64,000 bases of DNA from positions 297,010 through 361,009 of the forward strand of contig LMSR01000016.1 in NCBI GenBank assembly GCA_001429555.1. Reading direction: 5' to 3'. The position numbers were made by a program, and so were the translations under genes. This document shows, piece after piece, positions 54,661 to 63,388 of the stretch. Every line of letters begins with the position of its first letter. Position 1 is the first letter of the stretch. Origin of the DNA: Nocardioides sp. Soil797. Its GTDB lineage: Bacteria; Actinomycetota; Actinomycetes; Propionibacteriales; Nocardioidaceae. Below the pieces are notes generated by a model that was not told the origin of the DNA, did not search any database, and saw only the letters and a list, made by a program, of their open reading frames with translations.

Positions 54661-55700
54661 GTCTCCATCGTTTCAGGGGCCTGGCGCTCCCAAACATCGA
54701 TGTCGGCAATCGCCTGCTCGAGGATGTCCGAGGGAGCCCGGGAGGCTCGGAACGACATGCGGGCCAGCTCGGCGAGCTGCCCGTCAGTGAGCTCATGGGC
54801 GGCTCGCATGGTCGCGTACTGCCCTTCCAGCTGGGAGCCGAACAGCAACGGGTCGTCGGCCCCGAGAGCAATGGTGGCGCCGGCGTCCATCAGTTGCGGA
54901 AGAGGCACCGAGGTCAGGTCGGAGTAGACGCCCAACGCGACGTTGGAGACGGGGCACAGCTCCAGGGCGACGCCCTGCTCCACCACGCGCTCCAGCAGGG
55001 CCGGGTCCTCGCCGACGCGGACGCCGTGTCCGAGGCGGTTCGCGTGGAGGGAGTCGAGACACCGCCGGATGCTGGCCGGGCCGAGGAGCTCGCCCCCGTG
55101 GGGGACCGAGATCAACCCGGCTCGTTCGGCAATGGCGAAGGCCCGGGCGAAGTCGTCGGTGTTGCCGCGTCGCTCGTCGTTGGACAGGCCGAAGCCGGTG
55201 ACCCCGCGGCCGGCGTACTGTGCCGCCAGTCGGGCCAGGATGCGGGCGTCGAGCGGGTGGCGGGTGCGGTTGGCCGCGATGACGAGCGAGATGCCCAGGC
55301 CGGTACGCCGGGAGGCATCGGCCACGCAGTCGAGGACCAGGTCGGTGAAGGCGGTGATTCCGCCGAACTTCGTGGCGTACCCGCTGGGGTCGACCTGGAT
55401 CTCGAGCCAGCGTCCTCCGTCACGCACGTCGTCCTGGGCGGCCTCAAGCACCAGTCGGCGTACGTCGTCCTCGGTGCGCAGCACCGAACGGGCCACGTCG
55501 TAGAGCCGTTGGAAGCGGAACCAACCCTTCTCGTCGGCGGCTGAGAGCTGGGGCGGCCATTCGGTGACCAGAGAGTCCGGCAGCAGGATGCCGTCGCGCT
55601 CGGCCAGCTCGAGCAGCGTGGCATGCCGCATGGACCCGGTGAAGTGCAGGTGCAGGTGTGCCTTGGGGAGGGTGGACAGGGCTCTCCGCATGTCGGTCAC
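54657..55700 (-). CDS. add: Adenosine deaminase family protein
   Basis: 347-residue zinc amidohydrolase. K-A-H-L-H-L-H-F-T-G-S-M near residue 14 supplies two zinc histidines (the usual HLxG is HFTG), P-H-G-G-E the third His and the catalytic Glu, L-G-H-G-V the next His, and L-G-A-D-D-P-L the Asp pair. Adenosine to inosine is likely, but this subgroup may prefer adenine or other purines. GTG 55700 used; ATG 55691 possible. Confidence 0.87.
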   Translation of the reverse strand: MTDMRRALSTLPKAHLHLHFTGSMRHATLLELAERDGILLPDSLVTEWPPQLSAADEKGWFRFQRLYDVARSVLRTEDDVRRLVLEAAQDDVRDGGRWLEIQVDPSGYATKFGGITAFTDLVLDCVADASRRTGLGISLVIAANRTRHPLDARILARLAAQYAGRGVTGFGLSNDERRGNTDDFARAFAIAERAGLISVPHGGELLGPASIRRCLDSLHANRLGHGVRVGEDPALLERVVEQGVALELCPVSNVALGVYSDLTSVPLPQLMDAGATIALGADDPLLFGSQLEGQYATMRAAHELTDGQLAELARMSFRASRAPSDILEQAIADIDVWERQAPETMET

Positions 55701-55732
55701 TGTGTCAGATCCATGGCTGACCGGAGCGGACT

Positions 55733-55808
55733 CCCCGGCCGAAATGTCCTCTTCCCGGCCGGAATTTCGGCCGGGAAGAGGACATTTCCCCGGGTACCCG
55801 GGGAAATG
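55733..55808. repeat. Two-hairpin palindromic element, copy B
   Basis: Inverted copy of the 37152-37229 element. Hairpin arms 55742-55761 and 55768-55787 (20 bp, perfect, loop GAATTT) and the 26-bp palindrome 55783-55808. Five adjacent stem pairs differ from copy A and all are compensated. Lies upstream of add and downstream of the aminotransferase, so not at a convergent junction. Confidence 0.9.
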
Positions 55809-55841
55809 GGCAGGGCCCCGGGTGGGCGATTCGGCGAGCGA

Positions 55842-57140
55842 TCAGCTGAGCGACTCGGCCGCGGCCAGCAGCACGCAGGTCGCCACGGCCTCCATCGCCT
55901 CGGTGACCGCATCGAGCTCGGGAAAGGTCGGGGCCAGGCGAATGTTGCGATCCCGCGGGTCGTCGCCCCTGGGGAAGGACGAACCGGCCGGTGTCAGCGC
56001 GATGCCGGCCTCCTTGGCCAGGCTGACCACGCGTGCCGCGGTGCCGTCGAGCACGTCGAGGTTCACGAAGTAGCCACCGGTCGGCCGGGTCCAGGTGGCC
56101 ACGTCGAGGCCCCCCAGACGCTCGTTGAGGACCTTGTCGACCGCGGCGAACTTGGGCGCGATGATCTCGCGGTGACGAGCCATGTGGTCGCGCACGCCCT
56201 GGGCCGAGCCGAAGAACTGGGCGTGACGCAGCTGGTTGAGCTTGTCGGGGCCGATGGCGCCCTTGCCGAGATGGGTGGTGTACCACTTAACGGTCTCGAC
56301 CGAGCCGGCCAGGAAAGCGACCCCGGCGCCGGCATAGGTGATCTTGGAGGTCGAGGCGAACATGATCGGACGGTGCGGGTGACCCGAGGCAGCAGCGAGG
56401 GTGAGGATGTCGGCGCTCTTGGCCTCCTCCTCGGTGAGGTGGTGGAACGCGTAGGCGTTGTCCCAGAAGATCTTGAAGTCGCTCGCCGCCGTCGGCATCG
56501 CGGCCAGCCGGGCCGCCACCTGTTGGGTCACGATGGAGCCACTCGGGTTGGCATAGGTCGGCACCAGCCAGATGCCCTTGATGCTCGGGTCGCCGGCGAC
56601 CAGTGACTCGACCGCGGCCATGTCGGGGCCGTCCTCGTGCATCGGGACGGTGACCGGCTCGATGCCGAACCAGTCGAGCAGGGTGAAGTGGCGGTCGTAG
56701 CCGGGCACGGGGCAGATGAACTTGACCGTCTCCCCGGACGGCGCGGAGCCCCACGGGTGCTCGCTGTCGACGCCGCCCTTGAGCCAGAGGTCAGTGAGGA
56801 CCTCGCGCATCATCACCAGGCTCGAGTTGCCGCCGGCGACGACCTGCTCGGGCTCGACCCACAGCAGCTCGGCGAACATCTCACGCAGTTCGGCAATGCC
56901 GGCCAGCCCGCCGTAGTTGCGGGTGTCGACACCGGTGGAGTCCTTGACGCCGGTCGGCAGCGACAGCAGGGCGTCGGAGAGGTCGAGCTGTGCGGTGGCG
57001 GGCTTGCCGCGGGTGAGATCGAGGGCCAGGCCCCGTTCCTTGAGCGCTGTGTAGGCCGCCTGCTGGTCCTTCAGGAAAGTGGCCAGGTGCTCGGGGGAGC
57101 GTGCGGAGAGAGGCTGGACGGGCTCACGGGACTCGGTCAT
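55842..57140 (-). CDS. MocR-like aspartate aminotransferase (AspT/Rv3722c type)
   Basis: PLP enzyme of 432 residues. LALDLTRGKPATAQLDLSDA, R-N-Y-G-G-L-A-G-I-A-E-L-R, C-P-V-P-G-Y-D-R-H-F and P-T-Y-A-N-P-S-G are found in the Aminotran_MocR family; PLP lysine is in F-A-S-T-S-K-I-T-Y-A-G-A-G. Mycobacterial Rv3722c of this family is the main aspartate aminotransferase. It has no GntR domain, so it is enzyme only. Confidence 0.9.
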   Translation of the reverse strand: MTESREPVQPLSARSPEHLATFLKDQQAAYTALKERGLALDLTRGKPATAQLDLSDALLSLPTGVKDSTGVDTRNYGGLAGIAELREMFAELLWVEPEQVVAGGNSSLVMMREVLTDLWLKGGVDSEHPWGSAPSGETVKFICPVPGYDRHFTLLDWFGIEPVTVPMHEDGPDMAAVESLVAGDPSIKGIWLVPTYANPSGSIVTQQVAARLAAMPTAASDFKIFWDNAYAFHHLTEEEAKSADILTLAAASGHPHRPIMFASTSKITYAGAGVAFLAGSVETVKWYTTHLGKGAIGPDKLNQLRHAQFFGSAQGVRDHMARHREIIAPKFAAVDKVLNERLGGLDVATWTRPTGGYFVNLDVLDGTAARVVSLAKEAGIALTPAGSSFPRGDDPRDRNIRLAPTFPELDAVTEAMEAVATCVLLAAAESLS

Positions 57141-57163
57141 GGCACCATGGTTTCACGACTGGT

Positions 57164-57194
57164 TTGGACGTCGCGTGAGTGTTCCACGTAGACT
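57164..57194 (+). promoter_or_regulatory. Candidate promoter for tRNA-Trp and secE
   Basis: TTGGAC (57164-57169), 19-bp spacer, TAGACT (57189-57194), 73 bp before the tRNA. Confidence 0.35.
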
Positions 57195-57267
57195 CCACGT
57201 TTGGTGGATCGCGCCATGCTGAGTCATGCCCTCTGAGAGGGCCGGGCACAGCAGTTCGAACCGTCGA

Positions 57268-57340
57268 AGGGCACTAGCTCAACTGGCAGAGCATCGGTCT
57301 CCAAAACCGAAGGTTGGGGGTTCAAGTCCCTCGTGCCCTG
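57268..57340 (+). tRNA. tRNA-Trp (CCA)
   Basis: 73 nt. Acceptor AGGGCAC/GTGCCCT, anticodon stem CGGT/ACCG with loop CTCCAAA and CCA at 57301-57303, T-loop GGTTCAAGTCC. G57340 is the discriminator; CCA is not encoded. Directly upstream of secE as in other actinobacteria. Confidence 0.95.
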
Positions 57341-57379
57341 CAAAACGGAAGACACAGCACAGCAACGAAAGGTGAGGAC

Positions 57380-57622
57380 GTGGCGAACAGCGACGCGATG
57401 CGTGGTTCGAGCGATGAGCGCGAACGCACGGGTGCGATCAAGTTCCTGCGCCAAGCCATCGCGGAATTGCGCAAGGTGGTCTGGCCGACCCAGGAGCAGC
57501 TGGTCACCTACTTCATCGTGGTGATGGTCTTCGTGGTCGTCATGATGACGTTGGTCTCCCTGCTCGACCTCGGGTTCGGAAAGCTCGTCTTCGAGATCTT
57601 CGGCCACAACAACAAGCAGTAG
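57380..57622 (+). CDS. secE: Preprotein translocase subunit SecE
   Basis: 80 residues from GTG 57380, with AAAGGTGAGG upstream. Single-helix SecE: amphipathic [17 protein letters not shown], then the membrane helix [19 protein letters not shown]. Clamps SecY in the translocon. Followed by nusG after 76 bp. Confidence 0.94.
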   Translation: MANSDAMRGSSDERERTGAIKFLRQAIAELRKVVWPTQEQLVTYFIVVMVFVVVMMTLVSLLDLGFGKLVFEIFGHNNKQ

Positions 57623-57698
57623 GCCCGTTCGCGGTTCGCCCGGTTTGGCGCGTGACCGCCGCAACAGCCACTCGAACTACGAAATGACGGAGCAACAC

Positions 57699-58580
57699 GT
57701 GTCGGAGCAGTACGACGAAGCGGCAGTCGACCAGACCGCCGACCAGGTCGACGTCCAGGACGACGCCGAAGCAGCCCAGGGCGAGCAGGTCCCGGCCGAC
57801 GAGGTCGAGGTCGAGGGGACCGACGAGGTCGAGGCTGACGCCGAGGACTCCGCCGAGGCTGACGCTGAGGACGCCGATGTTGACGCTGAGGACGCCGACG
57901 TTGACGCCGCGGACGCCGACGCCGCGGACGCCGACGCTGAGGACCCGCTCGAGGAGTTCCGTCGTGCGCTGTGGGCCAAGCCCGGCGACTGGTACGTCGT
58001 CCACACCTACTCCGGCATGGAGAACCGGGTGAAGGCGAACCTCGAGAATCGCATCATCTCCCTCAACATGGAGGACTACATCCACGAGATCGTGGTCCCC
58101 ATCGAAGAGGTTGCCGAGATCAAGAACGGCCAGCGCAAGCTGGTCAAGCGCACGGTCCTGCCGGGCTACGTGCTGGTCCGGATGGACCTCACCGACGAGT
58201 CCTGGTCGACCGTGCGTCACACCCCCTCGGTCACCGGGTTCGTGGGCCACAGCCACCAGCCGGTCCCGCTGAGCATGGGCGAGGTCGAGAGCATGCTGGC
58301 TCCCGCCGTCGTCGCGGCCGCCGAGGCCGAGGCCGCCGCCGCGGCCACCAGCACCGGGGGCGCCCAGCCTGCTGCGAGCGGCACGTCGTCGCGCAAGCCG
58401 GTCGAGGTCGTCGACTTCGAGGTCAGCGACTCCGTGATGGTCGTCGACGGTCCGTTCGCCACGCTCCACGCCACGATCACCGAGATCAACGCGGAGTCCC
58501 AGCGGGTCAAGGCCCTGGTGGAGATCTTCGGTCGCGAGACCCCCGTCGAGCTCAGCTTCAGCCAGATTCAGCGCGTCTGA
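57699..58580 (+). CDS. nusG: Transcription termination/antitermination factor NusG
   Basis: About 293 residues. NGN domain [15 protein letters not shown]...[17 protein letters not shown], then an Ala-rich insert, then the KOW domain [15 protein letters not shown]...[18 protein letters not shown]. The first ~95 residues form a very acidic extension of repeated D-A/E-D-A-D units. GTG 57699 is preferred (GACGGAG 6 nt upstream); ATG 57684 is in frame. Couples RNA polymerase with Rho or ribosome. Confidence 0.93.
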   Translation: MSEQYDEAAVDQTADQVDVQDDAEAAQGEQVPADEVEVEGTDEVEADAEDSAEADAEDADVDAEDADVDAADADAADADAEDPLEEFRRALWAKPGDWYVVHTYSGMENRVKANLENRIISLNMEDYIHEIVVPIEEVAEIKNGQRKLVKRTVLPGYVLVRMDLTDESWSTVRHTPSVTGFVGHSHQPVPLSMGEVESMLAPAVVAAAEAEAAAAATSTGGAQPAASGTSSRKPVEVVDFEVSDSVMVVDGPFATLHATITEINAESQRVKALVEIFGRETPVELSFSQIQRV

Positions 58581-58660
58581 GCGCGAGCGAGCAGCAGCCC
58601 ACAATTTCACTACTGCAGGGCAACCAGCGCACAATGGTGCGGTTGCCCTGGCAACAGCAC

Positions 58661-58698
58661 GTGGCAGAGGCGTACGTCGTACTCCTCGTCAGGACCAC
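58661..58698 (+). promoter_or_regulatory. Hairpin leader upstream of rplK, likely L1 site
   Basis: GTGG-CA-[GAGGcGTAC gtc GTACtCCTC]-...GGA-CCAC. Outer GTGG/CCAC stem, asymmetric internal loop, distal stem. The same plan occurs before rplA. A separate hairpin CAGGGCAACC/GGTTGCCCTG lies at 58616-58650. Confidence 0.5.
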
Positions 58699-58718
58699 AA
58701 CACAGAAAGAGAAGAAGA

Positions 58719-59147
58719 ATGCCCCCCAAGAAGAAGATTGCTGCACTGGTCAAGGTGCAGCTGCAGGCTGGCTCTGCGACTCCGGCTCCGCCGGTGGGTA
58801 CCGCTCTCGGCCCCCACGGTGTGAACATCATGGACTTCTGCAAGGCCTACAACGCGCAGACCGAGTCGATGCGCGGCAACGTCGTCCCCGTCGAGATCAC
58901 CATCTACGAGGACCGTTCGTTCACCTTCATCACCAAGACCCCTCCGGCTGCTGAGCTGATCAAGAAGGCCGCCGGCCTCAAGAAGGGTTCGGGCGTCCCG
59001 CACAAGGAGAAGGTCGGCAAGCTGACCAAGGACCAGGTGCGCGAGATTGCCCAGACCAAGCTCCCCGACCTCAACGCCAACGACATCGACGCAGCGATGA
59101 AGATCGTCGAAGGCACCGCCCGGTCGATGGGTGTCGAGACCGCCTGA
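58719..59147 (+). CDS. rplK: 50S ribosomal protein L11
   Basis: 142 residues. [40 protein letters not shown] and [12 protein letters not shown] are diagnostic. Binds the 23S GTPase centre and RelA. Ribosome site AGAGAAGAAG. Followed by rplA after 92 bp. Confidence 0.97.
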   Translation: MPPKKKIAALVKVQLQAGSATPAPPVGTALGPHGVNIMDFCKAYNAQTESMRGNVVPVEITIYEDRSFTFITKTPPAAELIKKAAGLKKGSGVPHKEKVGKLTKDQVREIAQTKLPDLNANDIDAAMKIVEGTARSMGVETA

Positions 59148-59184
59148 GGTCTCCTCACTCCAGGAAGCTCCCCTTCAGCAACAC

Positions 59185-59212
59185 GTGGCAGGGCCGCGCT
59201 GGCCCGGACCAC
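59185..59212 (+). promoter_or_regulatory. Hairpin leader upstream of rplA, likely L1 site
   Basis: GTGG-CA-GGGCC-GCGCT-GGCCC-GGA-CCAC: outer stem 59185-59188/59209-59212, distal stem 59191-59195/59201-59205. Matches the rplK leader in the outer stem and loop; the distal stem has changed sequence but stays paired. Confidence 0.5.
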
Positions 59213-59239
59213 ACACTCTTTCGAAGAAACGAGAATCAG

Positions 59240-59959
59240 ATGCAGCGCAGCAAGACCTACCGCGCGGTGGCCGAGTCGTTCGACCTGGACGCGCTCCACG
59301 CCCCGCTGGCCGCCATCAAGATCGCCAAGGGCGGCAGCAAGAAGAAGTTCGACGAGACCGTTGACGTCGTCATGCGTCTCGGCGTCGACCCCCGCAAGGC
59401 CGACCAGATGGTGCGCGGCACCGTCAACCTGCCCCACGGCACGGGCAAGACCGCCAAGGTCCTCGTGTTCGCCAACGGCGACAAGGCCGAGGCCGCCCGT
59501 GAGGCCGGCGCCGACATCGTCGGTGGCGACGAGCTGATCGAGAAGGTCAACGGCGGCTGGACCGACTTCGACGCCGTGGTCGCCACTCCCGACATGATGG
59601 GCAAGGTCGGTCGTCTCGGTCGCGTGCTCGGCCCCCGCGGCCTGATGCCGAACCCGAAGACCGGAACCGTCACTCCTGACGTGGCCAAGGCTGTCACCGA
59701 CATCAAGGGCGGCAAGATCGAGTTCCGCGTCGACCGTCACGCCAACCTGCACTTCATCATCGGCAAGGCGTCCTTCGGCGAGGTCCAGCTCGCTGAGAAC
59801 TACGCCGCCGCCCTCGAAGAGGTGCTGCGTCTCAAGCCGGCCAGCTCCAAGGGCCGCTACATCAAGAAGGTCACCCTCTCCACGACCATGGGCCCCGGTG
59901 TCCAGGTCGACCCCAACCGCACCAAGAACGTTGCGGTCGAGGGCGACGACCAGGCCTGA
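59240..59959 (+). CDS. rplA: 50S ribosomal protein L1
   Basis: 239 residues. [50 protein letters not shown] and [20 protein letters not shown] are conserved. Builds the L1 stalk and in many bacteria represses its own operon. Confidence 0.97.
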   Translation: MQRSKTYRAVAESFDLDALHAPLAAIKIAKGGSKKKFDETVDVVMRLGVDPRKADQMVRGTVNLPHGTGKTAKVLVFANGDKAEAAREAGADIVGGDELIEKVNGGWTDFDAVVATPDMMGKVGRLGRVLGPRGLMPNPKTGTVTPDVAKAVTDIKGGKIEFRVDRHANLHFIIGKASFGEVQLAENYAAALEEVLRLKPASSKGRYIKKVTLSTTMGPGVQVDPNRTKNVAVEGDDQA

Positions 59960-59981
59960 TCGCCTGCGTGTGAGCGCATCA

Positions 59982-60016
59982 CCAGGAGCCGGTCCCCGCA
60001 CGGGGCCGGCTCCTGG
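59982..60016 (+). terminator. rplKA operon terminator
   Basis: CCAGGAGCCGGTCCCC (59982-59997) pairs with GGGGCCGGCTCCTGG (60002-60016) with one bulged T; TCCTTTCC follows. Confidence 0.8.
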
Positions 60017-60056
60017 TCCTTTCCCAGCACCTCCGCCGAGACCAGGAGATCTGCCC

Positions 60057-60848
60057 ATGTTGACCCGGCTTCCTCGCACGGTGATCGCCGCCCTGCTCGC
60101 CCCGAGTCTCCTGCTGGCCGGCTGCAACGGAGCCGACGACTCCTCGGCCAAGGGCGACACGACGACGTCGAGCGGCGCGGCCGACGGTGAGCTCGTGCAG
60201 CTCAGTGCCGGGTCGTTCTACGAGACGGTGATGACCGCCCAGAAGAGTGCCGGGACCTTCCGGGGCACCGGGACGACCACGTCGGGCGCGGCCACGAGCC
60301 AGGCCGATGTGGAGGGCGAGTACACCGACTCCGGCCTCTCCATCAGGTCCACCACTCCTGCAGGCGAGGGCCTGCCGATGACGGTCGTCGTGATCGACGA
60401 CGTGATGTACCTCCAGGGCAGCGACTTCAACATCCCTGACGGCAAGTGGCTGAAGTTCGACTCCCACGCGCCCGGGAACGCCGACAGCATGCTCACCCAG
60501 ATCATGACCACCTCCGACCCGTCACGGTTCTTCGCCGCGATGCGCGACCCGAAGAAGTTCAGCCTGGTCGGCGAGGAGTCCGTCGACGGTGTGGCCGCCA
60601 ACCACTACCAGCTGACCATCGACTCGGCGACGTACGCCGAGAAGCTCGCGCTGCCCGGCGAGGTCGCGAGCATGCTGCCACCGGAGCTGACCTTCGACAT
60701 GTGGGTCGACGCCGAGAACCGCCCGGTCAAGGTCCTCCAGGTGTACGAGGCACAGGGCCAGCCGATCACTGTCGAACAGACCTACACCGACTACGGCGCC
60801 GACGTCGACATCGAGGCTCCTGACGACGCCGACGTCGTGACGAGATGA
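60057..60848 (+). CDS. LppX/LprG-like lipoprotein
   Basis: 263 residues. Signal peptide ends in lipobox S-L-L-L-A-G-C (Cys near 22). The mature part follows the LppX_LprAFG pattern: AGSFYETVMTAQKSAGTFRGTG, VVVIDDVMYLQGSDF, W-L-K-F-D, and E-L-T-F-D-M-W-V-D-A-E-N-R-P-V-K-V. These proteins have a half-barrel that carries lipids to the envelope. Cargo unknown. ATG 60057 has CCAGGAG upstream. Confidence 0.85.
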   Translation: MLTRLPRTVIAALLAPSLLLAGCNGADDSSAKGDTTTSSGAADGELVQLSAGSFYETVMTAQKSAGTFRGTGTTTSGAATSQADVEGEYTDSGLSIRSTTPAGEGLPMTVVVIDDVMYLQGSDFNIPDGKWLKFDSHAPGNADSMLTQIMTTSDPSRFFAAMRDPKKFSLVGEESVDGVAANHYQLTIDSATYAEKLALPGEVASMLPPELTFDMWVDAENRPVKVLQVYEAQGQPITVEQTYTDYGADVDIEAPDDADVVTR

Positions 60849-60886
60849 GTACGGCGGCCCTTCGGCTCCGTGCTTGACTGACCGGC

Positions 60887-61723
60887 ATGTCTCGACAGCT
60901 CTCCCGTTCCTCGGCCGTTCAGGCCGCCTTCGCTGCCGTCCTCGTCATCGGCGTCCTGCTGCTCCTCATCGTCAGCGGCCACAACGACGACCAGCGCGAG
61001 CGCGACGAGGCGGAGGCAGCGACGCAGTCGGAGGGTCCCCAGAAGCTGGCGGGCGGCTTCACGACGATCCCGCAGGACCAGTTCTTCGCCACCATGACGA
61101 AGGCACAGAAGGAGTCCGGGGGCTGGCACCAGGCGATGGCCGTCGACGAGAACGACCAGACCGTGACGCTGCTGAGCGAGGACGTCTGGATGGACGGAGA
61201 ACAACCGGTCATGCGCGGCACCACCCAGGGTCCGGACGGTCCGCTGGTCGCGCTCTATGCCGACGACGTGCTCTACCTGAAGGGCCTCGGCGGTCAACAG
61301 AAGCCGTGGTGGAAGGTACCCGACCGACCGGTGTTCGAGTCGCTGCTGGCCTTCGGTGACCAGGGGTTGTTCCTCGAGTCGGTCGAGGGAATCCAGGACT
61401 TCGGGGTCGTGGGGGCCGAGCAGGTCAAGGGGTCGGCTCCGGACGGAGGCTCCGAGCAGGTCAACACCGTGCACTACACGATCCAGGTCGACCAACCCCT
61501 CAGTGACGACCAAGGCGCCACGACGGTCCAGCCGGTGACCATGGACCTGTGGCTCGACGACCGGGACCGCCCGGTGCAGGTGGTGACCACCTACACGGCC
61601 GGCGACGTCCGCACCGAGACCACGCTGCTCTACTCGCAGTACGGCAGCATCGCGCCGATCAAGGCCCCGCCGGCAGAGCAGGTGACCACGAAGGTCCCGG
61701 CCGACTACGCAGCCAAGCGGTGA
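60887..61723 (+). CDS. Membrane-anchored LppX-like protein
   Basis: 278 residues. An uncleaved N-terminal helix (VQAAFAAVLVIGVLLLLIVSG) replaces the lipobox. The rest parallels the previous protein: PQDQFFATMTKAQKESGGWH, LYADDVLYLKGLGG, and MDLWLDDRDRPVQVVTTY near the C-terminus. Probably a paralogue in tandem with a different anchor. ATG 60887. Confidence 0.75.
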   Translation: MSRQLSRSSAVQAAFAAVLVIGVLLLLIVSGHNDDQRERDEAEAATQSEGPQKLAGGFTTIPQDQFFATMTKAQKESGGWHQAMAVDENDQTVTLLSEDVWMDGEQPVMRGTTQGPDGPLVALYADDVLYLKGLGGQQKPWWKVPDRPVFESLLAFGDQGLFLESVEGIQDFGVVGAEQVKGSAPDGGSEQVNTVHYTIQVDQPLSDDQGATTVQPVTMDLWLDDRDRPVQVVTTYTAGDVRTETTLLYSQYGSIAPIKAPPAEQVTTKVPADYAAKR

Positions 61724-61736
61724 CGGGACTCGCGAT

Positions 61737-61766
61737 TTGGTGTGCGGGCGTGACTCGGCCTAGAGT
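61737..61766 (+). promoter_or_regulatory. Promoter of the rplJL operon
   Basis: TTGGTG (61737-61742), 18-bp spacer, TAGAGT (61761-61766). It drives a ~190-nt leader. Confidence 0.6.
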
Positions 61767-61784
61767 TCCTCACTGAAACCAGAG

Positions 61785-61955
61785 ACCGCCGGTGGTCTGC
61801 GCCCAACAGTGTTGGAACGTCGACCGAAGGTTCCGCGAAGCGGATGGCCTGCGCAGGTGACAGAGCACGGATCCTCACCGATCCTCCACGCCCTGGCACT
61901 GCGCCGGGGCGTTCGTGATTTTCACGGTGTTGTGGTGGTCTCTCTGACGTAGTTC
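61785..61955 (+). ncRNA. Ribosomal protein L10 leader
   Basis: Long structured 5' UTR of rplJ. GACCGCCGGTGGTC (61786-61799) folds on itself, and CTGCGCAGGTGACAGAG (61851-61867) resembles the conserved kink-turn region of L10 leaders, to which L10(L12)4 binds to repress translation. Location and length fit; exact ends are approximate. Confidence 0.65.
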
Positions 61956-61967
61956 GGAAGGAGACCC

Positions 61968-62630
61968 ATGGCGCGGCCAGACAAGGCAGCAGCTGTTGCG
62001 GAGGTCGTTGACTCGTTCAACACCGCCTCCGGTGCTGTACTGACCGATTACCGCGGTCTCACCGTGGCGCAGCTGCAGGAATTGCGGCGCGTTCTCGGCG
62101 AGAACGCCAACTACGCCGTGGTCAAGAACACGCTGGCCAAGATTGCCGCCACTGAGGCGGGCATCGACGGCTTCGACGACCTGCTGACCGGTCCGACCGC
62201 GATCGCCTTCATCGAAGGTGACGTTGTCGAGGCGGCCAAGGGTCTGCGTGACTTTGCCAAGGCAAACCCCGCCCTGATCATCAAGGGCGGCGTCCTCGAC
62301 GGCGACTTCCTCGACGCGAAGGCGGTCGCCAAGCTGGCCGACCTCGAGTCGCGCGAGGTCCTCATGGGCAAGCTCGCGGGCGCAATGCTCGCCTCGCTCT
62401 CCCAGGCCGTCTACCTGCTCAACGCCCCGATCTCGCAGGCTGCCCGGCTCGCCGGCGCCCTCGAGGCCAAGGCGCAGCAGGACCCCTCGATCCTCGCAGG
62501 TGGTGCCGGTGCTCCCGCCCCGGCAGACAGCACTGCAGAGGAGGCCCCGGCCGCAACCGACGAAGCTCCGGCTTCCGAGGACGCCGAGGCTCCGGCTGCC
62601 GACGAGGCTGCCGAGTCCACCGAAGCCTGA
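61968..62630 (+). CDS. rplJ: 50S ribosomal protein L10
   Basis: 220 residues. [35 protein letters not shown] and [14 protein letters not shown] are typical. The C-terminal ~45 residues are an Ala/Pro/Glu-rich acidic tail with A-P-A repeats, longer than in E. coli. Ribosome site GGAAGGAGA. Anchors L7/L12 dimers. Confidence 0.96.
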   Translation: MARPDKAAAVAEVVDSFNTASGAVLTDYRGLTVAQLQELRRVLGENANYAVVKNTLAKIAATEAGIDGFDDLLTGPTAIAFIEGDVVEAAKGLRDFAKANPALIIKGGVLDGDFLDAKAVAKLADLESREVLMGKLAGAMLASLSQAVYLLNAPISQAARLAGALEAKAQQDPSILAGGAGAPAPADSTAEEAPAATDEAPASEDAEAPAADEAAESTEA

Positions 62631-62712
62631 ACCCAGGCCGACGTACACCACCTGAAACCCGGCCCGCCCAGCACACCGCTGGTGGGGCCAGTACCGAAAG
62701 GAAGCGCCCATC

Positions 62713-63102
62713 ATGGCGAAGCTCAGCACTGACGAGCTGCTCGAAGCGTTCAAGGAAATGACCCTCATCGAGCTCTCCGAGTTCGTGAAGCAGTTCGAGG
62801 AGACCTTCGGCGTCACCGCCGCTGCTCCCGTTGCCGTTGCCGCCGCCCCCGCGGCCGGTGGCGCTGCCGGTGGCGACGAGGCCGCCGCCCAGGACGAGTT
62901 CGACGTCGTCCTCGAGGCCGCTGGTGACAAGAAGATCAACGTCATCAAGGAGGTGCGCGCCCTGACCTCCCTCGGTCTGAAGGAGGCCAAGGACCTCGTT
63001 GAGGCCGCCCCCAAGGCGATCCTCGAGAAGGTTGACAAGGAAGCCGCTGACAAGGCGAAGGAAGCCCTCGAAGGCGCCGGCGCCACCGTCACGGTCAAGT
63101 GA
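62713..63102 (+). CDS. rplL: 50S ribosomal protein L7/L12
   Basis: 129 residues. N-terminal dimer helix [20 protein letters not shown], Ala/Gly hinge, then [20 protein letters not shown] and [16 protein letters not shown] of the factor-binding domain. Ends in VTVK. Last gene of rplJL. Confidence 0.97.
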   Translation: MAKLSTDELLEAFKEMTLIELSEFVKQFEETFGVTAAAPVAVAAAPAAGGAAGGDEAAAQDEFDVVLEAAGDKKINVIKEVRALTSLGLKEAKDLVEAAPKAILEKVDKEAADKAKEALEGAGATVTVK

Positions 63103-63149
63103 TTCCCGCACGCCACGGCGTGCTCTGAATCGTCGCGTTCGCGCGAACG

Positions 63150-63186
63150 ACGGGCGGGTGTCCCCATCACGGGGACGCCCGCCCGT
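63150..63186 (+). terminator. rplJL terminator
   Basis: ACGGGCGGGTGTCCCC (63150-63165), loop ATCAC, and its complement (63171-63186) with one G-T pair; TCGTCATTT follows. The rest of 63187-63388 is non-coding and should hold the mceG promoter (TAACTT at 63275-63280 is a weak -10 candidate). Confidence 0.8.
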
Positions 63187-63388
63187 TCGTCATTTGCGCG
63201 ATCCTTCCTCGGAGCGCGTGCCGGTCGCCCTACTGTGGCTTGGACAAGGTGGTGACGCACGACCTGAAAGGCCGTAACTTATCGGGAGCACCTGCGTTGT
63301 TACTGCGGAGTCGGCGTGGGCAAGGGAGTTCGCGTTCGGTGCACCGATCGCGAGGTCAGTCGAGCGTCAAGAGGGAGAAGAGTCGCAA

